Below the pieces are notes generated by a model. That model had not been told where the DNA came from, did not search any database, and was given only the letters and a program-made list of their open reading frames with translations. Below, piece after piece: positions 19,093-30,970 of a stretch of 64,000 nucleotides of DNA (position 1 is its first letter; each line of letters starts with the position of its first letter). This stretch comes from Sarocladium kiliense. Taxonomy: Eukaryota; Ascomycota; Sordariomycetes; Hypocreales; Sarocladiaceae. Both the position numbers and the translations under genes were made by a program. Location of the stretch: contig JAUZTG010000004.1 of assembly GCA_030734395.1 (NCBI GenBank), positions 310,001 to 374,000 of the forward strand, given 5' to 3'.

Positions 19093-21484
19093 ATGAACCA
19101 ACAGGCTCAGTCCGAGCAATCAGGCGTCAAAAAGCGAAGTCGCCAAGCGTGTACCAGTTGCAGGCAAGTTGTAGCTCGCTTCGTCCTTCTCGAGTCTGTA
19201 CGATACTAACTCAAGCTTCACCAGGTCGAGAAAGATCAAGTGTTCCGCCGAGCGCCCGACTTGCAACAATTGTCGCCAAACCTGTCGCAGTTGCGCTTAC
19301 GAGCCGTACTCGAACCGAGGCAGTAAAGATGGCGACGAAATATCGAGCATGCAAGCGCCTGGGGCCAATGTAAAGTCTGCTCTAGGTCACGTCCTTTACG
19401 CTGCTAATCCTGGAATCAGGCAGAGCTATTGAAGCGCATATCTACTATCGAGTCCATGCTCGGCAAGCTCAATCCCGATGCTCTTGAACAAGTTTTGTAC
19501 GTCCGCAGCATCGATCAGAAGGCGAACGAGTCCATTTGTTAACTGGCACCAATCCAGGAAGCAGTCGACAAGCACAATGGCACCCACCTCCACGAGTCCA
19601 GCGAGCCAACATGTCGATCAATCGCACTACGCCGCGAGCAGCATATCAACCTCCGATTCGGGTCGATTTCGAGCAGAGTACGTCGTCGCGATTCTTTGGC
19701 ACACACGCCTCTCGTCGACTTATAGCATAAACCAAGGCCATGAAGTGACCTCTTCTCCGAAATCGATGCTAATCCCACGCACAGCACATTCGAGAAACTA
19801 CCCCCTCGACGGGTGATTCAATCCCTACTCGATACATACTTTGCGCGCGTACACGATCAGCCATACTCCTTCTTCCATGAGGCGGACTTCCGCCAGCGAT
19901 TCGAGAGCAGCAACTTACCGAGCCACCTTCTGTTGGCCATCTCCGCCTTGGCCGTTCGTTTCATCAACCATCAATACTTTTCCGGCCGAGTTCATGAAGC
20001 TTCTGCAGCATATTCCAAACAAGCTTGGTCGCTTGTGCTTACTGAGCACATGATAGTGTTGAACAACATTACCCTACAAGTAATACAAACCATCAGCATT
20101 TTAGCTGTAGTGGATTACACTGGTGCGTTGCCGTTCCTCGCATCTGAAGTCACTTCCGTCAGACATTCGAGCTGATAGCGTGAACAGCCGGGAGAGTCAG
20201 TGCTGGGTGGCTCAAAGTCGGGCTCGCAGCGCGACTGGCTCAGGGTCTGGACCTGATGGATGAGCCCCCGACGTACATTCCACTGGCAGAGAAGGAAGAA
20301 CGACGACACACTTTCTGGTCGATTTATCTCGTTGATAAGCTCATATCCTGTGCTCGAGCACGTCCACCTGCTATCTCAGACGACGACTGCCATGTATCAT
20401 TCCCCTCAGAGAATGGTGGTGTACCTGCTCGGGGAGAGAATGGAGACGTGCAGACGTTACGTCCATTGCTGAGCTGGGATACAACGCTGAGCCAGCCTCC
20501 CCGGGGCTTCGTCCTTGCTATTCTGATGGCTATGGTTCTCGGACGCTGCATCAAGTTCGCTCACGGCAGGGCTGGTACGGAAAATGTCCCACCCTACGAT
20601 CCAAAGTCGGAATTCATGGCGATCAACTCTTCTCTCATGCTGCTGGAGTCTTATCTCGACATAGAAAAGCACCCAATAGCCGAACTGATACGCGAAGTGC
20701 GACAAAGCGACACTACAGACGACACGAAGCAGCTGGGTCATCTCATCTTTGCACGAGCACTCTTCCACATCAGCCATTGCCTACTCAACCACCCATTCCT
20801 GCTACGATATCGCCTCAGTTCATTCAGTGACAAAGTTCCTCGAAGTTTCTCATTACGAGCTTTACAAGTAACCGAAGATAATGCGAAGAAACTGACGTAT
20901 CTTCTGTCTTCAGCATCAGAAGGCGGCGTTCTCGTCGAGTCATCATTTTATACCTACTGTGTCGCTGTCTCTGGCGCAATACATACCATGGCAGATAAAG
21001 CGCCACCGAATGAGGACAATCTCGGACAATATGACGCAGCGCAATATTTCCAACGAAGTATCGAGATCCTCAACAGGCTGGGCCATGTTTGGCCAATGGC
21101 CAAGAACATCGTAAGTCAATGATGTCCAACGAGGGTCCTACTGCGATGCGAAGCCAAGACACTGACGAGAATGCCCCTTAGGAGACGCGGCTTCGCAGGT
21201 TCCATGATCTGTTCCCTATGCAATTAGGCCTTTTCGACCCTTCCTTACTCACGAGCCCAATCGATCCCTCGTTCGATGAGCTTTTGTGGTCTGTAGTTGA
21301 CTACAACACCTTAGCAGGCGAATTGCCAAAGTGGGATGTGTTCCCCAGCATCAGTGCATTACCGTCGCCTTCACTTTGGGACATGGATATGGCATTACCC
21401 AGTGTTTCTCCAGACTTGGATCTTCAAGTCACGAATCTGTTTCCGGAGTCAGCGAATTTGTTTACTCAAAGTGGGGTGCCTTAG
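19093..21484 (+). CDS. Zn2Cys6 transcription factor with fungal-specific regulatory domain
   Basis: Seven exons, 19093-19163, 19225-19369, 19420-19496, 19558-19677, 19785-20122, 20188-21110 and 21182-21484, give 658 aa. Intron 1 (19164-19224, 61 bp) uses a GC donor, GCAAGT, with branch ACTAAC. It must be removed to join TSCR to SRKIKC and complete the zinc cluster (Cys 20, 23, 30, 37, 40, 47). A leucine-bearing helix after the cluster (AELLKRISTIESMLGKL) looks like a dimerisation coiled coil. The fungal_trans regulatory region spans about 140-500, with YSFFHEADFRQRF, SAGWLKVGLAARLAQGLDL and EERRHTFWSIYLVDKL. The acidic C-terminus could be an activation region. Targets are unknown. It is followed by an APC permease on the same strand. 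Confidence 0.88.
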
Positions 21485-22817
21485 TGTCGGACTTGTACGA
21501 ATTTATTTAACGAGACAAATGAATATAATGATAGACATGGAACAACAGAATGCAGCTCCTCTGTTTTCTCCAGTCTCGCAAGATGATCATAGCTTTTGAC
21601 TGCTTCCACGTCATGTATCACTTCCCGTTCGGCTAATAAAATCTCCTCGCTTCTACCACCGGCAACCATGACGCGCCAATATCGACTCAACTGCTCAAAA
21701 CGAGCCCCAAAGCCCATGTTTGCGGTCCCCAAGTGGCTCGAGGCAAGCTCGCGCCATCCGCAGGGCGGTGCTTGGCGGCCAAAGGCAGTTCACGGATAAG
21801 TCTGCATGATCACCAAATGGTCCGTCGGTGCAACGGCATATAGGAAGCCTATGCTATTTAAGTGCATATTCCATTGTTTCCGACATCAATAGCTACAACA
21901 TCTTCGCAATCGCGGGTTGTCCCGAGCGCGACGAGAATGCTCACTCCCAAGGCAATCCTGTAAGACAACACGGACCGAAGCCGGATAGCTATCCGAAGAA
22001 CTGTGGGGCTCGCCGGTCCGAAGCCGAGGATGGCTTGTCTTCCCTCGCGCTTGTCTTGCCGTGTCCCATCCACGTTGCTCATCAAACGCATAGATACGCC
22101 TTGGCCTCCCGTATCATGAAGTTGAGCAATGCACCCATAGAGTCTTATCGCCTGATTGAGCTATCTCCCCTGGGTATGACGACCTGAGAGTCTCCCTACT
22201 TCCCCGCATCCGAACTGCTTGTGGGGAGATGTTGGCTTTGCTAGCTCTGTCGGCAGTCATGTACTATTCCAAATCTGGGATTTTCTTGAGAAGCTACTGA
22301 TCAAGTCTGGATAATGTAGTTGAGCTGTGTGCTGGAGTTTCTCAAGAATTTGCTGCTTTTGGCTAGGTCTATCCTAAAGATATCAAGTGACAGGGCTGGC
22401 CACAGACCTTTGACATTCATGTTCCAGATCTTGGCTTTGGACTACGCATCAAGTCTGGACCAGAAAGTCAAGCTGTGCTCTGGTTTTCTCAGAAAGTTAC
22501 TCTTTCGAGTTAGGTCTGCTTTACACCGTGAGGAGATAGAGCATCATGTAGCTCTATCATACATACGCCATGGCTTGGCACCAGATGCGAAATCTGGGGT
22601 CGTTAAACGAGATCTGCTTTGCTCCACTGATATGCCCATGATGCAGGTGGTGCGCGTGTGCATGGCTCAGGTCGTTATCAAGGTCTTGGTAGTCATCGAG
22701 GGGTGGTCGTCCCTGAACTGTTGATACAAAAGTCTAACGTCTGCCACCCGTTCATAGACTTCTACTCGCCACTTCCTCTGTCGATAAACAACATCAAATT
22801 ACACAATCATTGTCAAC
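21485..22817. other. Intergenic with an imperfect direct repeat
   Basis: 1.3 kb between the regulator and the permease. No gene is supported; an open frame at 22320-22724 lacks an ATG start and overlaps the repeat. The right end should be the permease promoter and leader. Confidence 0.55.
22300..22517 (+). repeat. Two imperfect direct copies of about 70 bp
   Basis: Copies at 22300-22370 and 22448-22517 both begin ATCAAGTCTGGA, share AGCTGTG and TTTCTCA, and end TAGGTCT. By eye they are roughly 70 percent identical and about 148 bp apart. This may be an old tandem duplication or decayed element. Confidence 0.5.
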
Positions 22818-24909
22818 ATGCGGCAGATAACTTCACACACCTCGGTGAATGGGCACCTCCAGCAGCGGTTCTCGGTGCTGAGTACCATGGCAATGGCATT
22901 CGCTATCCTGAAGTAATTATTCTTGACCAAAACGCAGTGAGGACAGTCGTCTAACTATCATGGTGTTATAGTACATGGATTGCCCTTGCGGGTTCAGTAG
23001 GCCTCGTGCTCCCGTCCGGTGGCTCATCTGCGCTGCTGTACGGCTTCATCTTCTGTGTGCTGTGTAACTTTGCTCTGGCGGCAAGTCTTGGGGAACTTGC
23101 CGCAATCTGGCCGACTGCCGGTGGGCAATATCACTTCGTCTACGCAATCTGCAGTGACCGGTGGCGAAGGCCGATGGTACGTGTCGAAACTGCACTTATG
23201 TTTGCTTCGTGCAATGCTTCGTGTATCGATCTTCGACTGACCAATATCCGCAGAGCTTTCTGGCTGGTTGGGCCAATATCTTCGGATGGTTAAGTGTCAT
23301 CACCGTTCAGGCATTCTTCGCAGGTATAACATGTCCCTGGTTGGTAGCATTGTCATGATTTAGTCACTGATCGCACGTCTTCTGCAGCACAATTCATCTC
23401 TGCGGCAGCAGTGATCGCTTCATACGAGCAATACACAATTACGGAGGCTAAAACATACGGTATCTTCATGGCGGTTCTCATATTTGGAACCGCTGTCAAT
23501 ATCTGGGGAAATCGTATCTTGGTCCTGTGGAGCAAAGCAGCACGTAAGTCATACCATATGATTCGTAAGTACGCTCTGTATTTGAGGCTGACCGAGTTCT
23601 GATTCAGTATACTGGTCCATCATCGGAGTGCTGGTCGTCAGCATCATTCTGCTTGCTATGTCTAAGAAGACCACAGCCGACTTTGTCTTCACGGAGTTCA
23701 ACAACGAGACCGGCTGGCCGGACGGAATGGCCTGGCTTCTTGGCTTGCTTCAGCCTGCGCTGTCGCTGATTGGGTTTGATGTTGTCATGCACATGGCTGA
23801 AGAGATGCCTCGCCCATCCAAAGACATCCCCAGGGCTATGATATATGCGGTAGCGATTGGCGGCGTCACGTAAGCCCATTCACCTGATTTCGTCAACCGT
23901 AGCTGGTAGCTGACATTTTGTTGCCAGCGGCACACTCTTCATCCTTGTCACTCTCTTCTGCTTCTGGGATCCTGCTACGCTTCTTGCATCTTCAACTGGC
24001 ATCCCGACTGCGGAGCTCATACTACAAGCGACCAAGAGTCGAGCAGCGGCAACTATCTTGAACCTGATGCTCGCCATATGCTTTATCAACGGAACCGTTG
24101 CCAGCATCACCAGTACCAGCAGATTGATGTGGTCTATGGCACGAGACAACGGTATTTTCTTCAGTCACTTCTTCTCCAAGATCAAGTATTCCCTCGACGT
24201 GCCAGTGAATACGATTCTGGCTTGCAGCGTGTTCAATGCGCTCTTTGGTCTGCTTTATCTTGGACCATATGTGGCTTTCAGTGCTTACATGTCGTCGTGC
24301 ACGATCTTCCTGAACGTCTCCTACGCGATGCCGGTCATCATACTGCTGATCCGAGGGCGAAGCACATTGGTCAAGCACCAATACCCGGGTGTACCTCATC
24401 AGCTTGGCAAATGGGGGCTGCTGGTCAATGTGGTAGCAGGTCTCTATGTCGTCCTCACCACGGTCGTAAGTCTTGTCATGTCGTCTCGCCTCACATACTG
24501 GAATCACCAGTTAACATTGGGTTTCTCCCTCAGCTTTTCAGTTTCCCCACTGTTTTACCAGTGAATAGTGACAACATGAGTAAGTGCTTCCACTATACGC
24601 TCACCACCGCTTCTGAATCGCAAGGGTAACTCATAGAACAGATTACGTGGTCGTCGTCTTCGGAATCTTCCTCGTGTTTGTCACGATCTTCTGGGTCATT
24701 CACGGCAACAACTTCACAGGGCCGGTAAGAAAGTTCATTTCCGGGTACTTTAGTTTGACTTAATGCCTAATTTATGTGTCCAGGACTTTGACGCCATCTT
24801 TGGTCTTTCTGGACCTGTGATGGGGGATCCAGCTAGCCACGCTACCAACTCATCTGGTCCAGAGCCTAAGGAGGACATGGCGAAAGAGAGATATCTATCA
24901 AATATTTGA
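22818..24909 (+). CDS. APC-superfamily amino acid/GABA/choline-type permease
   Basis: Nine exons, 22818-22912, 22972-23176, 23254-23323, 23388-23543, 23608-23869, 23928-24465, 24534-24579, 24642-24724 and 24784-24909, give 526 aa. All eight introns are 58-77 bp. The first transmembrane segment starts LNTWIALAGSVGLVLPSGG, followed by ASLGELAAIWPTAGGQYHFV. Both are hallmarks of the fungal ACT subfamily (Uga4/Hnm1/GabA-like permeases). About 12 membrane segments are visible, with a conserved EEMPRPSKDIPRAM loop. The cytoplasmic N-terminus is unusually short (about 15 residues before the conserved region), so an upstream exon may be missing. Probable substrates are GABA, choline or another amino compound; specificity cannot be read from sequence. 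It ends 127 bp from a convergent HMG-CoA lyase gene. Confidence 0.88.
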
Positions 24910-25036
24910 GTTTTCATGCTATTCAGGACCAAAATTTCAAGTACATACAGTAGGGAAGCAATTGATCGCTATGGGAAGACATCGTCGTCGTGCAAACCTA
25001 AGTTTCAACCCCATGTGTCCTTGTCGCAGTTCGTGT

Positions 25037-26240
25037 CTATCGGTCTATATTAAGGCGACTGACGGTATAGTCCTCTGTAGCTCTTCGGAGCTCGGATTTT
25101 AAATCGTCAATTATTGACGCAGTCAGGCAATTGCCAGTCTTAGGGTGACTCGTCCCAAGCCTGAGGTCGACGCCGGATCGATGCACCATCAACCCACTCA
25201 ATTGCTTGACGGGTTTCCATGATATAGCATCGCCAGATGCTTTCTCGCTACCAGTGCAATTATTTCTTGACTCCGCCTTCTGATCTAATGCCGTTCCAGC
25301 GCGGTTACCGTTGGCACTCTTGAGTTTCTGGGAGATCCAGCATCCGGCTTGCACAAGCCCGGCCAGATTAACACCAGTCTCGACTCCAGCCTGTTCAAAC
25401 ATGTAAACGACGTCCTCCGTAGCAACATTTCCCTTGGCACCTGGTGCAAAAGGGCAGCCTCCTAGTCCTGCGACACTGCTGTCGAATACACGGACGCCGC
25501 ATTGGTAGGCCTCCCAAACATTTGCAAGAGCTTGTCCGTAGGTGTCGTGGAAATGGCCAGCGACCTTGTCTGCCGGAATACCGTTGCGGAACAGAAACGT
25601 GAGCAAATCACGAACCATTCGTGGCGAGCCGACTCCAAGTGTATCTCCTAGACTCACTTCGTAGCATCCCATATCTAACAAGGCCCTGACACCAGCGAGC
25701 ACGGCACTTGGAGATGTAGGCCCATCGTATGGATCGGCGAAGATGCATGACAGGTACCTGCTCAAATTCGTTAGTTCATCGGCCACAATTCTGACGGTTG
25801 GTCATGACTTGCCCTCTAACAGAGATACCGCTCCTCATGGCCGTCCTGGCTACTTGGGACGAGATTGAGATCCCTTGAGCGACGGAACGGTTGGTGTTGG
25901 CCTTGCTGAAGCCTTCGGTCGCGCTGATGAACACAGCAATATCCTTGACACCATGCTTCTGTGCCATTTCAAGCCCTTTCAGATTGGGGACCAGAACCGG
26001 GTAGCGTCCGGTGTCGTTGTGCAGCAGAGCTTGTATTGCCCGGCTGTTGAGAACCTGGCTGTAGTCTCGCAATTGAGGCACTGCTTTAGGCGATACCACT
26101 GAAGTGAGCTCGATAGTGCTGAGTCCAGTCTGATGCAGGCGTTTGATGATCTCGAGCTTCGTTTCTACTGGCAAGTGAACTGGAATGTTTTGCAATCCAT
26201 CGCGAGGGCCGACCTCGACAATGGTGACCTTGGGGGTCAT
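25037..26240 (-). CDS. HMG-CoA lyase with truncated crotonase-like tail
   Basis: Two exons on the minus strand, 26240-25813 and 25757-25037, give 382 aa. The 55-bp intron uses a GC donor (GCAAGT) with branch ACTAAC and joins SVRG to YLSCIFADP. The lyase domain covers residues 1-300. The catalytic Arg-Asp lie in GPRDGLQN (11-18), the metal-binding His in HFHDTYG (211-217), and the active-site Cys244 in VAGLGGCPFAPGAKG. It splits 3-hydroxy-3-methylglutaryl-CoA to acetyl-CoA and acetoacetate at the end of leucine catabolism. Residues about 336-382 go beyond the family and resemble the start of an enoyl-CoA hydratase (crotonase): RSGVDLRL, then PKTGNCLT. They stop before any catalytic part. Upstream in-frame ATGs at 26510 and about 26438 would add an Arg/Ser-rich, presequence-like stretch, so mitochondrial targeting is possible. 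Confidence 0.88.
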
Positions 26241-26846
26241 GGCGGTGCAGACAGTTGGCTGTGAATCAGCCGATTGATGATTCTCGCCATCGCACTGGTG
26301 ATTGTGTAAAAGTTCTCCTGAACTCGCCGCACTTCTCAAAGAGCGAGAGATGCTGGAACGGCCGGAAAGGGAGCGCGTCAACGACTCACTAACACGCTCG
26401 GCCGCGTTCGGCGCTCTTCCCCAGACGCCCCCCCACATTCCCCGGTCCGAAGCTATCCACGGATCCTGGGGATCAGCGCTAGGGCTACAGTAGGATTCCC
26501 AGCACGACACGGGATGGCTCGGTCGACCTATCCGAACCCCGGGGATTCATGTGCTTGAGAGTGTCAGGGACGATGAGCTTATCTGTCGGACCTCGAATGA
26601 CCGAGCAACTTACCCTTCTGATACTCGATCGTACTGGAATGTAGCTGTCGGTAAACCAGCTGGCGTATCCTGAATGAGACCAGCCTCGAAAACACCGGTC
26701 AATTGTACAATCTTCGGCACAAGAGGTCTTCTCTGAATCAAGATCTGTCGCCCAAGTCTTCTTACGCATCTCTCAATCACGCCTATCTTTCTTCAGATTC
26801 GCAACAATCCTCCCAATTATACGGGCATACCAAAAGCGCATTGACT
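26241..26846. promoter_or_regulatory. Divergent promoter between HMG-CoA lyase and a Zn2Cys6 gene
   Basis: 606 bp separate the two start codons. The left half is open in frame with the lyase and could be its longer N-terminus. The right half is open in frame with the regulator but without an ATG. Shared control of the pair is plausible. Confidence 0.45.
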
Positions 26847-29478
26847 ATGACTATGACCGGAGCTGACAGCATGGCCCTCAGCGGCTCTGGAGCAAACGGG
26901 GGTGACTTCTCTACTATACGGCAGCGCTCAATTGCGCCCAACCCAAGCACGACCTGCTCTCAAACAGTTGCATCATCATCGTCTCGATCCAGGCGCAAGC
27001 ACACACGACGCGCAGCACGAGCCTGCCTTGGCTGCCGAACACGAAAAGTCCGTTGCGACGTCGTGGAATGTCGGCCGTGTCGCAACTGCAAATGGGATGG
27101 CATCGACTGTGTGATTCAGCAAGGTCGTCGCAAGTTCGTCCACATCCCCAGTCCCAAATAGGGTGCTCGATTGAGGCTGACTGCTCTCACAGACCTAAGA
27201 ATACAAGCTCTGAGGGCGGTTTCTCCTTAGAGCCGACATTTATGGTTGTCTCTCCAACGGAGAACAACCAGATGGAGGCGATACAAACACCGCCAGAAGT
27301 GAACAAGACTTGCAGCTGGACCGACGAGACCGAATCGCATGTGTTGACGCCTAGTACTGTCGCTTCATCAGTTTCAAGCGACGACGAGCTGCCCTATACT
27401 TTGTCTCAGATCTCACGTAAGTTCCCTCTGCACCGACCTTCGTTGGACTGATGAGCTCACTAAATGACTCCGTAGCTGCCAATCACGATGTGGACGATGC
27501 TCTTCGTACAGAACCCTCCAACCAGACTGAAGCACATGGCCACATGAGAGGGCCACAGCCTGTAGGCCATTTACTGTCATCCATGGCCAATGTCTTGCGG
27601 ATGTCGCATTGGGACAGCACGGACGAACCCACGTCGGCAGCTTTGCAGGCTCATCGAAGGATTGCCAAAGCTTTGCCCAAATTCACCAAGCCGCCCTCAG
27701 TGGACCTCGATCATGGAACACTTGAGTTCCTACGCACAAGTGGTGCCCTCACTCTACCCTCGCCAGCTGCCCAACGCTCACTGCTCAGCTCCTACATACA
27801 GGGAGTTCATTACAACATGCCGTGCGTCGACATTCACAGCCTTATGCGCGCACAAGCCTCGCCTCTTACCGAGAAGTCTACCGTGAGCCTTACGCTTTAT
27901 CAGGCTATCATGTTCGCGGGCGCCATGTATGCCAAGCAGGAGATACTGAAGGGCATGGGCTACTCAAGCCGACCAGCCGCAATAAAGGATCTATTTCGTC
28001 GCGCAAAGGCAAGTTTAATCCTCTTGCTCTCTGATCCAGGTCTAACAATACAGCAGCTTCTCTACAGCATGGAATACGACAAGGAGCCAATCAGCGTCGT
28101 TCAGACGCTTTTGCTGTTTTCACTCCGATCACCGGAGTCCTCCAAGCAACAGAGCGCTTCCTGCTGGATACAGTTGGCAATTACCATGATTCGCCAGCAA
28201 AGGATGCACTGTGAGGCCGCCAGGGCAACTCTGCCGAAGCAACAAGCAAGCCTGTGGAAGCGGCTGTGGTGGTGTTCCATCATGAGAGACACCTTCAATG
28301 CTCTTGGATGTTGCCGTGCGCCGAGCATCAGGGGCGACGAGTGTGAGATATCATTCTTGGAACTTGATGACTTCGACATTGCACCGTTCCCCAGGGCCGA
28401 ACTGTCAGCAATTCCTTCTTGCAGCATTGACGAGCAGACACGATTGGCAGAGCTGTTTATCGAGCTGGGAGACTTGTCGCTTCGTCTCGCGCGAGTACTT
28501 TGGGCTCAATTCCACTCACCCGGCCGGAGCGATCCATTCCATCAAGACGAAGTGCTCGTATCCTTAGAACAATGGTACCAGGACTTGCCACCATCCTGTC
28601 GCCAACAATCATCAGCAGCCATCTTACCCAATGAGCAAGGTGCTCTCGTGGAAGTCCACCGTTCCTTTATCCGAATGGCTTACCATGCAACTATTCTTAC
28701 ACTTCATCGGCACTGCGTGATGTCGAGCGCTCCGGCGGACGAGCAACGCCTTGGTGCTTCACTGGTGGCACAACCTGTCAACTCGATTCTTCACATTGCG
28801 GCTGATCTCGTCGCCAGAGGAGTGGACCATCTGATGCCTGTGACTGGTGTCGCTCTGCTTCTTCCGGCTCTAATTATCCACTCTCTCGACGCGGCGGCCT
28901 ATGCGATGAACTACAAAACCGCGCAAGATGCCCAACAGAGCATGCAGATCCTTGAAAGTATGAGAGACCGGTTTGCATTTGCGGAGATGGCGGCTTGCTA
29001 TCTTGAGCCACTGCGTCAAGCGGCCCGGGGTTCGACGAGAACAGACAACAGTTCTCAAGAGCATCGAGTTCCGAATCACGCGGTTCGATCTTCCGATTCT
29101 CTCTCTCATTCCGCGAAAGAGAGCTCCTGTCGGGATCTAGTGAAACCAGGACTAGTCATCTCCTCGTCTAGACCTACCACCTTTTCGCCTCGGGATCATC
29201 TGGAACTACCGTATGCGGGCCAGCAAGGCTTCATGGACCTAGAGAGCTCATCTCCTGAAAGCTTTGCTTTTGAGCAGTTTGATGGTCAGCCTTTGGCAAG
29301 CACTCCGGAGTTTCCGGCTTGGGGCTACCTCCCACCAGATCTTACGACCAGTAAAGAACAGTCAACACTCGAGGAGGCTATTCTTGACGATATCAATGCT
29401 GTGCCCGCGGACAGCCGGGATCAGGGAATTTTCCATTATATTGAAGACGAGATCATTCAGTTACTGGCGAACGAGTAG
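26847..29478 (+). CDS. Zn2Cys6 transcription factor, divergent from HMG-CoA lyase
   Basis: Three exons, 26847-27133, 27193-27416 and 27476-29478, give 837 aa. The introns are both 59 bp (GTTCGT...CAG; GTAAGT...TAG). A Ser-rich, basic N-terminus precedes the zinc cluster, with ligands Cys 60, 63, 70, 78, 81 and 88 and an extra Cys at 75. A low-complexity linker follows. From about residue 230 to 560 lies a long helical regulatory domain, with YIQGVHYNMPCVDIHSLM, LYQAIMFAGAMY and LWKRLWWCSIMRDT, typical of the fungal-specific TF domain. The C-terminus is acidic (ILDDINAVPADSRDQG). The head-to-head arrangement suggests it may control the lyase gene and perhaps the permease. The start is the first ATG of the frame; an upstream exon cannot be excluded. 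Confidence 0.87.
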
Positions 29479-30301
29479 CTAGAGCAATACCAGAGAATGA
29501 TCGTGGCCTGAACAGAGATGCCCAAGCAAATGAGACGTAGTATTTACCAGAGACACACATGGTGCCGTCGTAGCAGAAAGCATCAGTCGACATCTGGGGC
29601 TTTCCCTTGCATTCATGGCCACTGTATACCTGTCCCCAGTGTGGTTGTCCAAGCGACTCGCCATCGGCTTGCCCATCTGTCTGGAGAGATCAGACGGAGC
29701 TTCGCAACATTGAGTTGTTGATGGGTGGGTTTATTGATTCACGGCTAGTCTCAAGCTATCGATGAACCCCAGCAATCAGAAAAAGGAGAAGGGTAAACAG
29801 GGATTGGCATCTCATAAGCGAGCAGGCGAATGCAGGTTGATCCTACTTATGCACCATGCAATCTCGTCCACTTTCCGAGCGATGGTGTCCGACGTCTGAT
29901 GTATTCAGCGATCTCGTGCTATGCAACATAGTGCAAATACGAAAGAGAGACTCCCCGCATCTCGGGTCATTTGGAGAATTGTTACCATGCGAGCCGCCCG
30001 TTGCTACGTAGCATCCAGCAACGCCCGCTTAGGACTTGCAGCGCTGATCCTCGACCTGCCGCATTCGGTGCTAAGACAGCTCTAGGAGGAGCGCGGGTGC
30101 GGTAAACTAGGGCTGACCCGATAATTCGTCCGAGCTGTCAGATTGATTCAATGGTTGGTAACTTAACGTGACGCGTCTGCGGGCAAGCTTGATGCAGGGT
30201 CCATTGTTGGGGAGTAAGACAGTATTAATACGAGGGAGGTCGCTCTCAGACCTTTGGGTCCAAACTCAAATTCTTAACTTTTCTCAACCTAGAGCGCCAA
30301 T
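29479..30301. other. Intergenic, no gene recognised
   Basis: 823 bp between the regulator and the CBM9-like gene. Only short unsupported open frames are seen. The last 100 bp look like promoter and leader of the secreted protein gene. Confidence 0.55.
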
Positions 30302-30970
30302 ATGAGATCCCTTGCCTTGTTTGCTGCCGGCGTTGCCCTCGCTCAGGCTCATAAAGATGTAGTCAAGGTGCCATGCTGCCCTCGCAAGGCGACTATCACC
30401 TACGATAAGTCTGTGCCGGACAAGGAGCCATTCTACCTCACCCAGGTCGACCTCTGCTACACGCCAACCTCTCTTGACCTGACATTCACTGCCTACAACG
30501 AGACCAACTTCTACTTTGACCCGTCACAAGGCACCAACGATGACATCTGGGCGTACGAGGTAATGGAAGCCTTCATCCACCGCGGCACCAACGACCCTCA
30601 GACCTACCTCGAATTCGAAGTCAACCCCAACAACGTGACCTACCAAGCCTTCATCTACAACCCTTCCAAGGTCCGTGCCCCCGGCGCGGCATTCGACCAC
30701 TTCTTCGTCAGCGATCCAGCAGCTGATGGGTTCTCCGCGACAACGACGTTGGACAAGGAGGCGGAGACCTGGGTGAGCCGTGCCATCATTCCTCTGGGTC
30801 TCTTCAACGTGGACGAGGGCAAGGCAAAAGGAACAGAGTGGAGGATGCAGTTCTTGCGGACGGTGACGAGCCCTGAGACGTTCCCTGATCAGGAGCTTGG
30901 GGCGTGGAACCCGCCTGATGTGGCGAGCTTCCATATCACTCCGAAGTTTGGTCACCTTAAGTTCGTGTGA
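30302..30970 (+). CDS. Secreted CBM9/DOMON-like carbohydrate-binding protein
   Basis: A single exon of 222 aa. Residues 1-16 are a signal peptide (LALFAAGVALAQA). The rest forms one domain resembling the family 9 carbohydrate-binding (DOMON/CBM9-like) fold: LTQVDLCYTPTSLDLTFTAYNE, NDDIWAYEVMEAFIH, TYLEFEVNPNNVTYQAFIYN, then a late FHITPKFGHLKF strand. The domain binds sugar chains such as xylan or cellulose in characterised enzymes; here it stands alone with no catalytic module. Two N-glycosylation sequons are visible (NET, NVT). It likely acts outside the cell, in wall binding or sensing of plant polymer. The assignment rests on pattern recognition by eye, so family is moderately sure and ligand unknown. 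Confidence 0.75.
   Translation: MRSLALFAAGVALAQAHKDVVKVPCCPRKATITYDKSVPDKEPFYLTQVDLCYTPTSLDLTFTAYNETNFYFDPSQGTNDDIWAYEVMEAFIHRGTNDPQTYLEFEVNPNNVTYQAFIYNPSKVRAPGAAFDHFFVSDPAADGFSATTTLDKEAETWVSRAIIPLGLFNVDEGKAKGTEWRMQFLRTVTSPETFPDQELGAWNPPDVASFHITPKFGHLKFV

Noticed and set aside
22320..22724. Open frame of 134 codons before the permease
   Set aside because: It starts at TTG rather than ATG, overlaps the direct repeat and has no recognisable features.
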